From Clostridia bacterium (GTDB taxonomy: Bacteria; Bacillota; Clostridia; Oscillospirales; Acutalibacteraceae), in NCBI GenBank assembly GCA_900763035.1, contig CAAFIS010000307.1, positions 1-5,516 of the forward strand: a stretch of DNA of 5,516 nucleotides. Direction: 5' to 3'. A program made the position numbers and the translations under genes. The notes below the pieces were generated by a model that saw nothing but the letters and a program-made list of their open reading frames with translations, did no database searches and had not been told where the DNA came from. This document shows positions 1-5,516 of this stretch, one piece after another. Positions within the stretch are counted from its first letter, which is position 1. Each line of letters begins with the position of its first letter.

Positions 1-23
1 CGATGGTACCGTCCGCGATGCGG

Positions 24-65
24 AAAAGCAGCGGGCGCGGCACGCGAAAACGCATGCCGCGCCCG
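24..65 (-). terminator. Rho-independent terminator of the hyd operon
   Basis: Seven bases after the hydA TGA, the minus strand can form a 15-bp GC-rich stem (65-51 with 46-32) closed by a TTTT loop. After the stem come CTGC and TTTT (27-24), so the U-tract is short and slightly displaced. One pair (54 with 43) is a G-U wobble in minus-strand RNA but a C-A mismatch in plus-strand RNA, and no T-run follows on the plus strand, which fits a terminator for the minus-strand operon. The weak U-tract is the main reservation; it could also be a 3'-end stabilising hairpin. Confidence 0.65.
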
Positions 66-72
66 TTCGGGA

Positions 73-1827
73 TCAGCGGAACTTCTTGCGGGGGACGTAA
101 TGGGTGTGCAGGATCTCGTGCGCCTTATGGCCGCCGAGCTCGCCCAGATAGTCGGCATAGACCGCCTTGACGGTCGGGTTCTCGTGCGACTTGCGCAGCG
201 GCATGGCAGCATCCTGATCGTACAGTGCCTTGGCGCGCATGGACTTAAGATCGAACACGTTGATCACGGAAGCCGGCTGGATCGGCTGGCCGCCGCCGGT
301 CACGCAGCCGCCGGGGCAGCACATGATCTCGACGAACGCCCACGGCGCGGTGCCGTCCTTGATGCGGCTCATCACGTAGTTGGCGTTGGCGATGCCGCTG
401 GCAACCGCGACCTTCAGCTCAACGCCGCCGATCGTGTAGGTGACCTCCTTCAGCCCCTTCGTGCCGCGTACCTCCGTAAACTCCACGGGCTGTGCGTCCG
501 TACCGGTCAGCCAGTCGTTGGCGGTGCGCAGCGCCGCCTCCATCACGCCGCCGGTGGCGCCGAAGATGACGGCCGCGCCCGTGCTGACGCCCAGCATATC
601 GTCGAACTTCTCGTCCGGCAGGAAGGTGAAGCGGATCCCGGCGCGCCCGATCATCCGCGCCAGCTCGCGCGTCGTGATCGAGATGTCCACGTCGGCCAGT
701 CCGTTCTCGCTCAGCTCCTCACGGCCGACCTCGAATTTCTTCGCGGTGCAGGGCATGACGGAAACACTGACGATCTTTTCCGGATCGATGCCGTTTTTCT
801 CGGCATAATAGGTCTTGAGCAGGCCGCCCATCATGTTCTGGGGGCTCTTGCAGGTGGACAGGTGGTCGAGCAGCTCGGGGTAGTACAGCTCCGCGAACTT
901 GACCCAGCCGGGCGAGCAGGACGTGATCATCGGCAGCTTGCCGCCGTTTTTGATGCGGCCGACCAGCTCGTTGGCCTCCTCCACGATCGTGAAGTCGGCA
1001 GCGCAGTCGGTGTCGAACACCTTATCGAAGCCCAGCCGGTGCAGCGCGGCGACCATCTTGCCCTCGACGTTCGTGCCGATCGGCATACCGAACTCCTCGC
1101 CCAGTGCGGCGCGCACGGCCGGGGCGGTCTGCACGATCACGATCTTTTCGGGATCGTTGATCGCCTCCCACACCTTGGCGGTGTCGTCCCGCTCGCTGAG
1201 GGCGCCCGTGGGGCAGACGGTGATGCACTGCCCGCAGGAAACACAAGGTGTCTCGTCCAAGGGCTTTTCGAACGCGCAGGCGTTGTGCGTGTCGATGCCG
1301 CGGTCGTTCGCGCCGATAACGGACACGAACTGCTGGCGGCAGGCGGCCACGCAGCGGCGGCACAGGATGCACTTGTTATTGTCGCGCACCAAATGCGCGG
1401 CGGAGGTATCCAGCTCGTAATGCGGGCGGAAGCCGTCGTACTTGCCGCTGTCCTCCACGCCGTAGTCACGGCACAGCTTCTGCAGCTCGCAATTGGTGGA
1501 GCGCACACAGGAGAGGCACTTCTTCTCGTGCGTCGACAGGATCAGCTCCAGCGTGATGCGGCGGTTATCCTGTACCTTGCGGCTGTTGGTCGTGACCTCC
1601 ATGCCCTCGCTGACGGGATACACGCAGGCGGTCACCAGACGCGCCGGGCGGCCGCCCTCGCTCGCTTCGACCACACAGATGCGGCAGGCACCGATCTCGT
1701 TGATCTCTTTGAGGAAGCACAGAGTGGGGATCTCCACGCCGGCATAACGCGCGGCTTCGAGCACGGTCGAGCCTTTCGGCACGCTGACCGCGATGCCGTT
1801 GATCTTTACATTGACCATATCCATCAT
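73..1827 (-). CDS. hydA: HydA, catalytic H-cluster subunit of bifurcating [FeFe] hydrogenase
   Basis: A 584-aa cytoplasmic enzyme that reduces protons or oxidises H2. Numbered from ATG 1827: an N-terminal plant-type [2Fe-2S] domain (C37, C48, C51, C68); a His-ligated [4Fe-4S] site (H100, C104, C107, C113); a two-[4Fe-4S] ferredoxin domain (C153/156/159/163 and C195/198/201/205); then the H-cluster domain with L1 TSCSPGW (302-308), L2 MPCTAKKFE (from 358) and L3 EIMCCPGGC (500-508); and the small-subunit-like C-terminus (RKSHENP, HKAHEILHTHYVP). Proton-path residues seen in clostridial CpI have counterparts E284, E287 and S324. It lacks the extra C-terminal [2Fe-2S] domain of Thermotoga HydA and resembles the shorter acetogen/clostridial form. 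Oddities are Ser305 where CpI has the cluster ligand Cys300, and Cys503 where Ala is usual in L3. It is last in the operon, 15 bp after hydB. With HydB and HydC it should form the bifurcating complex; a monomeric ferredoxin hydrogenase is less likely given the neighbours. Confidence 0.95.
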   Translation of the reverse strand: MMDMVNVKINGIAVSVPKGSTVLEAARYAGVEIPTLCFLKEINEIGACRICVVEASEGGRPARLVTACVYPVSEGMEVTTNSRKVQDNRRITLELILSTHEKKCLSCVRSTNCELQKLCRDYGVEDSGKYDGFRPHYELDTSAAHLVRDNNKCILCRRCVAACRQQFVSVIGANDRGIDTHNACAFEKPLDETPCVSCGQCITVCPTGALSERDDTAKVWEAINDPEKIVIVQTAPAVRAALGEEFGMPIGTNVEGKMVAALHRLGFDKVFDTDCAADFTIVEEANELVGRIKNGGKLPMITSCSPGWVKFAELYYPELLDHLSTCKSPQNMMGGLLKTYYAEKNGIDPEKIVSVSVMPCTAKKFEVGREELSENGLADVDISITTRELARMIGRAGIRFTFLPDEKFDDMLGVSTGAAVIFGATGGVMEAALRTANDWLTGTDAQPVEFTEVRGTKGLKEVTYTIGGVELKVAVASGIANANYVMSRIKDGTAPWAFVEIMCCPGGCVTGGGQPIQPASVINVFDLKSMRAKALYDQDAAMPLRKSHENPTVKAVYADYLGELGGHKAHEILHTHYVPRKKFR

Positions 1828-1833
1828 ATCCAC

Positions 1834-1841
1834 ACTCCTTT
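1834..1841 (-). promoter_or_regulatory. Shine-Dalgarno sequence that decides the hydA start
   Basis: The intergenic minus-strand sequence after the hydB TAA is GAAAGGAGT, followed directly by GTGGATATGATGGATATG. The GTG at 1833 touches the AGGAGT and is too close for initiation. The ATG at 1827 has a seven-base spacing from AGGAG and is the best start. ATG 1824 (ten bases) is the next choice; ATG 1818 is possible but less well placed. Confidence 0.7.
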
Positions 1842-1842
1842 C

Positions 1843-3660
<1,818 letters not shown>

Positions 3661-3670
3661 ATTTCTTCTT

Positions 3671-3676
3671 CCTCCC
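3671..3676 (-). promoter_or_regulatory. Shine-Dalgarno sequence that sets the hydB start
   Basis: On the minus strand GGGAGG (3676-3671), within AGCAGGGAGGAAG, stands ten bases before the ATG at 3660. This supports the start that gives MIRTHVLICGGTGC and argues against an in-frame start 63 bases upstream, which would add 21 unlikely residues inside the preceding gene. Confidence 0.75.
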
Positions 3677-3679
3677 TGC

Positions 3680-4030
3680 TTATGTCCGGTCGACCGGTCG
3701 ACCGTTTTTGAGGTGCTCCTCAACGATACGGGCGACCAATTCGACGGTCACGTTCGTGTAGGTCACCTTATCGCGGCCATTCTCGTATACCTCCACGATC
3801 AGCTGATCGGCGCAGGCGGCGGTGTCGCCGGTCTGGGTCACCGTGACCACACCCGCAAGACCGGCCTCGTGCACCTGCTCGACGAAGGCATTCAGCACCT
3901 CGCGCGCACCGGCGGCGATGCCGGCGGTCGCCATGCCGACGACCACGCGCTTCTCCGCCGTGCCCTTGCGCAGGGCGACCTTTTCCCGCATCTCGTCGCG
4001 GATCGCCTGCAGCTCTGCCAAAGAGTTCAT
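3680..4030 (-). CDS. thioredoxin-like ferredoxin-fold protein lacking cluster cysteines (HydD-like)
   Basis: A 116-aa soluble protein, starting at ATG 4030 in an ATGA overlap with the ATPase gene and preceded by AAAGGA. It begins with a helical segment (SLAELQAIRDEMREKVALR), followed by a thioredoxin-like [2Fe-2S] ferredoxin fold: VVVGMATAGIAAGAREVL (about 29-46), VVTVTQTGD (61-69), LIVEVYENG, and the closing helix ELVARIVEEHLKNG. Related proteins are usually annotated as (2Fe-2S) ferredoxin domain proteins and have cysteines near the ATxGIAAGA turn and after TQTG. Here those positions are Ala36 and Asp69, and the only cysteine is C73, so a conventional [2Fe-2S] cluster is very unlikely. Position and size match hydD of the Acetobacterium hyd operon, a small subunit reported with that complex (from memory). 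It may be a structural subunit or a regulator. The family is fairly sure, the function is not. Confidence 0.8.
   Translation of the reverse strand: MNSLAELQAIRDEMREKVALRKGTAEKRVVVGMATAGIAAGAREVLNAFVEQVHEAGLAGVVTVTQTGDTAACADQLIVEVYENGRDKVTYTNVTVELVARIVEEHLKNGRPVDRT
3687..3704. repeat. 18-bp perfect palindrome at the 3' end of the ferredoxin-fold gene
   Basis: CGGTCGACCGGTCGACCG is identical to its own reverse complement. It consists of the 8-bp palindrome GGTCGACC repeated in tandem, plus one flanking pair. It lies in the last codons of the ferredoxin-fold gene (GRPVDR), just before its TAA and about 10 bases upstream of the hydB Shine-Dalgarno sequence. In the mRNA it could fold into a 7-bp stem with a CCGG loop. 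A role in mRNA stability or hydB translation is speculative; chance in GC-rich coding DNA is possible. Confidence 0.5.
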
Positions 4031-4593
4031 ATCTTTTCTTCCTTTCCCTGTGATGTTCCGTATCCGCTCCCGCCGTGCGCCGCAAGCGCCGCGCGGAGCA
4101 GTTCTCGACTTGTGCAGCCGTCGGCCGGACATTCGGCCGGCCCCGGCTGTCGGGTATCGATCGCCACCGGCGCGGCGTTCTGCCGCCGGTGGCACAGGAT
4201 GTATCGCATTTGCGGGTGCATGGCGGCAAGCGCCAGCAGCGTGTCGCCGATGCTGCCGAGCGGCGGACAGTCGATGTGATCGGTATGGAACACCGCCGTC
4301 ACCGTCGTGCCGCCTCCCGCGCGGGAGCGGACGGTCATGCTGCCGCCGGTCATCTCGGCACACAGCCGAAAAAGCGGCAGCCCCATGCCGACGGTCCTCT
4401 CCCCGCCGCGGCGGGTGGAAAAAAACGGATCGCACGCGCGGGCCAGCGTGGCCGCGTCCATGCCGCAGCCGTCGTCCGCGATCGTGACGGTCAGCTCCCC
4501 CGGTCGCTCGTCCAGACAGATGGCGGTCGTCGCCGCGCCGCTTCGCGCCGCGTTCTCGGCGATGTCGAGGATATGCAGCGAGATCTCGTTCAC
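4027..4593 (-). CDS. stand-alone GHKL/HATPase_c ATP-binding protein of the hydrogenase operon
   Basis: This 188-aa protein has the ATP-binding fold of histidine kinases and anti-sigma factors. Visible are the N box (LDIAENAARSG, with E13-N14 as the likely Mg2+ site), the G1 box (DDGCGM, residues 40-45), an F-box-like DPFFSTR (55-61) and the G2 box (TVGMGLPL, 67-74). There is no dimerisation domain with a phosphorylatable histidine and no membrane segment, so it is not an ordinary sensor kinase. After about residue 103 comes a tail of some 85 residues including DHIDCPPLG, a segment I associate with the ATPase of hyd operons (called hydE in Acetobacterium, not the radical-SAM maturase HydE). 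The start is GTG at 4593, overlapping the previous stop, with a modest GGGAG upstream; the end overlaps the next gene by ATGA. The role is unknown; nucleotide-dependent regulation or assembly of the hydrogenase is an inference. Confidence 0.85.
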   Translation of the reverse strand: MNEISLHILDIAENAARSGAATTAICLDERPGELTVTIADDGCGMDAATLARACDPFFSTRRGGERTVGMGLPLFRLCAEMTGGSMTVRSRAGGGTTVTAVFHTDHIDCPPLGSIGDTLLALAAMHPQMRYILCHRRQNAAPVAIDTRQPGPAECPADGCTSRELLRAALAAHGGSGYGTSQGKEEKI

Positions 4594-4937
4594 GTCGCTC
4601 CCGTTCCCTTTTCCAGCACCCTGCCGACCAGTACGGCCGTTTCGAAAGCACCGGCCGGGCTTTGCAGAAGGTTCACCTCATGTCCGCACGCCGCCTGCAC
4701 CAGATCGTCGCTCGGCGTGATGCCGCCGGTCAGGATCAGGCAGGCTGCCAGCGTCCCGTAGGCCGCCGCCACCATCGCGGCGTTCGGCAGGCTGGTGATC
4801 AGGGCGCAGCCCTCCCGTGCCTTCGCGATGGCCTCGCTCGGCCTGTCACCGACGAAGCCGCCGGTGACGGCCTGTCCGCCGTCCGAAAGCACCGTCGCGG
4901 CAAAGCCCGTCGCCGCGATGAGTTCATCCACCGTCAT
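4590..4937 (-). CDS. DRTGG-like domain protein, small accessory protein of the hydrogenase operon
   Basis: A 115-aa soluble protein with no signal peptide. It starts at ATG 4937, seven bases after a GGAGGG Shine-Dalgarno sequence (4950-4945), rather than at far-upstream starts inside hydC. It reads like a single DRTGG domain: an N-terminal helix (MTVDELIAATG), a core AVTGGFVGDRPSEAI in place of the name-giving DRTGG motif (about residues 23-37), then ALITSLPN and alternating beta/alpha segments (LAACLILTGG, HEVNLLQSPAGAFETA). DRTGG domains occur beside CBS domains, in phosphotransacetylase-like proteins and as small stand-alone proteins in clostridial hydrogenase loci; their ligand is not well established. 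The stop codon overlaps the GTG of the ATPase gene (GTGA), so the two are probably translationally coupled. No catalytic residues can be assigned. The family call comes from recognition of the pattern, not from a search. Confidence 0.8.
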   Translation of the reverse strand: MTVDELIAATGFAATVLSDGGQAVTGGFVGDRPSEAIAKAREGCALITSLPNAAMVAAAYGTLAACLILTGGITPSDDLVQAACGHEVNLLQSPAGAFETAVLVGRVLEKGTGAT

Positions 4938-4963
4938 GCCGTGTCCCTCCGTGCAGACAGCCG

Positions 4964-5461
4964 TCAGGCGCCGTATTTCGCCAAGATCCCCGCGACCTCG
5001 TCCGCCGTCAGGCGGCCGTAAACGTCCTCGTTGACCGTCATGACCGGCGCCAGACCGCACGCGCCGATGCACCGGCACGCCGTCAGCGAGAAGCGCCCGT
5101 CCGGCGTGCATTCTTCCGCGTCGATGCCCAAGATCTCGGAGATCTTGTCCATGACCTCGCCGGAGCCTTTGACATAGCACGCCGTCCCCAGACAGACCGA
5201 GATGTGGTTCTGTCCTTTGGGCGACAGCGCGAACTGCGCATAGAACGTCGCCACGCCGTAGACCTTTTCCAGCGGGACGCCCATCCCGTCGGCGATCATC
5301 TGCTGCACCTCGATCGGCAGATAGCCGTAGATGCCTTGTGCCTCCTGCATCACGCCCATCAGGCGGCTGGCGTCATGCCGGTTCGCCTCGATCACGGCGC
5401 GCAGCTTCTCCTCCTGCTCCGGCGTACCGGAAAAGGGGATGGCGCTGATCTTTTTTTGCAT
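4964..5461 (-). CDS. hydC: HydC, NuoE-like [2Fe-2S] subunit of bifurcating [FeFe] hydrogenase
   Basis: This 165-aa protein is the 24-kDa/NuoE-type subunit of the soluble HydABC hydrogenase. The N-terminal helical part (about residues 15-75) contains LMGVMQEAQGIYGYLP and VYGVATFYAQF, both typical of NuoE. The C-terminal thioredoxin-like domain carries four cluster ligands in the family pattern: C90 and C95 (C-x4-C, VCLGTAC) and C131 and C135 (C-x3-C, RCIGAC). Length matches the family (about 160 aa). The ATG at 5461 is preceded by AAGGAGGA about nine bases upstream. It is the first complete gene here and lies 26 bp upstream of the DRTGG-like gene. HydC binds next to HydB and is thought to carry an accessory cluster near the flavin. 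Complex I NuoE is the alternative family member, but hydB and hydA downstream and the absence of membrane nuo genes favour hydC. Confidence 0.95.
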   Translation of the reverse strand: MQKKISAIPFSGTPEQEEKLRAVIEANRHDASRLMGVMQEAQGIYGYLPIEVQQMIADGMGVPLEKVYGVATFYAQFALSPKGQNHISVCLGTACYVKGSGEVMDKISEILGIDAEECTPDGRFSLTACRCIGACGLAPVMTVNEDVYGRLTADEVAGILAKYGA

Positions 5462-5476
5462 TTGCTTGGTTCCTCC

Positions 5477-5516
5477 TTACGTTTTGATCCCTGAATGATC
5501 GATCGCTGCAGCGGGC
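5477..5516 (-). CDS. possible C-terminal end of an upstream operon gene (partial)
   Basis: One minus-strand frame is open from the window edge and would encode PAAAIDHSGIKT followed by TAA at 5479-5477. That stop overlaps the start of the hydC Shine-Dalgarno sequence (TAAGGAGG), a layout common between tightly packed operon genes. Only twelve codons are visible, so no family can be named, and the other two frames are also open here. Hydrogenase operons of this kind often carry further accessory genes upstream of hydC, which makes an upstream cistron plausible, but this is inference. Confidence 0.25.
   Translation of the reverse strand, partial: PAAAIDHSGIKT

Noticed and set aside
1..55. Possible start of a downstream minus-strand gene (MRFRVPRPLLFRIADGTI)
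   Set aside because: It reads somewhat like protein, but the ATG lies inside the terminator stem, no good Shine-Dalgarno sequence precedes it, and only 18 codons are available. Sequence below position 1 would settle it.
3661..3723. Longer hydB with 21 extra N-terminal residues
   Set aside because: The extension overlaps the preceding gene, encodes no family-like sequence, and the GGGAGG site is placed for the ATG at 3660.
4122..4139. Two CGGCCG copies that could form a small hairpin
   Set aside because: They are within the ATPase coding tail, the stem is only 6 bp, and no regulatory context is visible.
4314..4327. 14-bp palindrome CTCCCGCGCGGGAG
   Set aside because: It lies inside the ATPase coding region over an Arg/Ala/Gly stretch and is readily explained by GC-rich codons.
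4031..4651. Long N-terminal extension of the ferredoxin-fold gene through the ATPase gene
   Set aside because: The extension is an Arg-rich out-of-frame reading of the ATPase gene; the ATG at 4030 in the ATGA overlap is the natural start.
4938..5180. Upstream in-frame extension of the DRTGG-like gene inside hydC
   Set aside because: The added residues are Arg/Gly-rich shadow sequence of hydC; the ATG at 4937 has a well-spaced GGAGGG and gives a normal domain length.

Overview
The window holds most of one operon, all on the minus strand, for a trimeric [FeFe] hydrogenase of the electron-bifurcating HydABC type. GC content is high (clearly above 55% by eye). SD sequences of the AGGAGG type, ATGA/GTGA gene overlaps and this hydC-accessory-hydB-hydA order point to an anaerobic, high-GC member of the Clostridia, probably an Oscillospiraceae/Ruminococcaceae-like fermenter. 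That placement is an inference from family knowledge, not from a marker gene.

Layout in the direction of transcription (high to low coordinates): a possible last few codons of an upstream gene (5477-5516); hydC, a NuoE-like [2Fe-2S] subunit (5461-4964); a 115-aa DRTGG-like protein (4937-4590); a 188-aa stand-alone GHKL-type ATPase (4593-4027); a 116-aa thioredoxin-like ferredoxin-fold protein that has lost its usual cysteines (4030-3680); hydB, a NuoF-like flavoprotein (3660-1843); hydA, the H-cluster catalytic subunit (1827-73); and a strong hairpin terminator right after hydA (65-24). Gaps are 26 bp or less, and two junctions overlap by 4 bp, so one polycistronic message is very likely. Nothing supportable lies in positions 1-23, and no promoter is visible in the 55 bases upstream of hydC.

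How the genes work together: HydA, HydB and HydC are expected to couple NAD(P)H and reduced ferredoxin oxidation to H2 formation (or the reverse) at the HydB flavin, with iron-sulfur clusters leading to the HydA H-cluster. The three small genes between hydC and hydB have no proven job. A nucleotide-binding ATPase, a DRTGG-like domain and a cysteine-poor ferredoxin fold suggest regulation or assembly of the complex. The H-cluster maturases are not in the window.

The points most worth a second look are the HydA active-site loop TSCSPGW (canonical TSCCPxW) together with an extra cysteine in the third H-cluster motif (MCCPGGC), the loss of cluster ligands in the ferredoxin-fold protein, and the uncharacterised three-gene accessory cassette.
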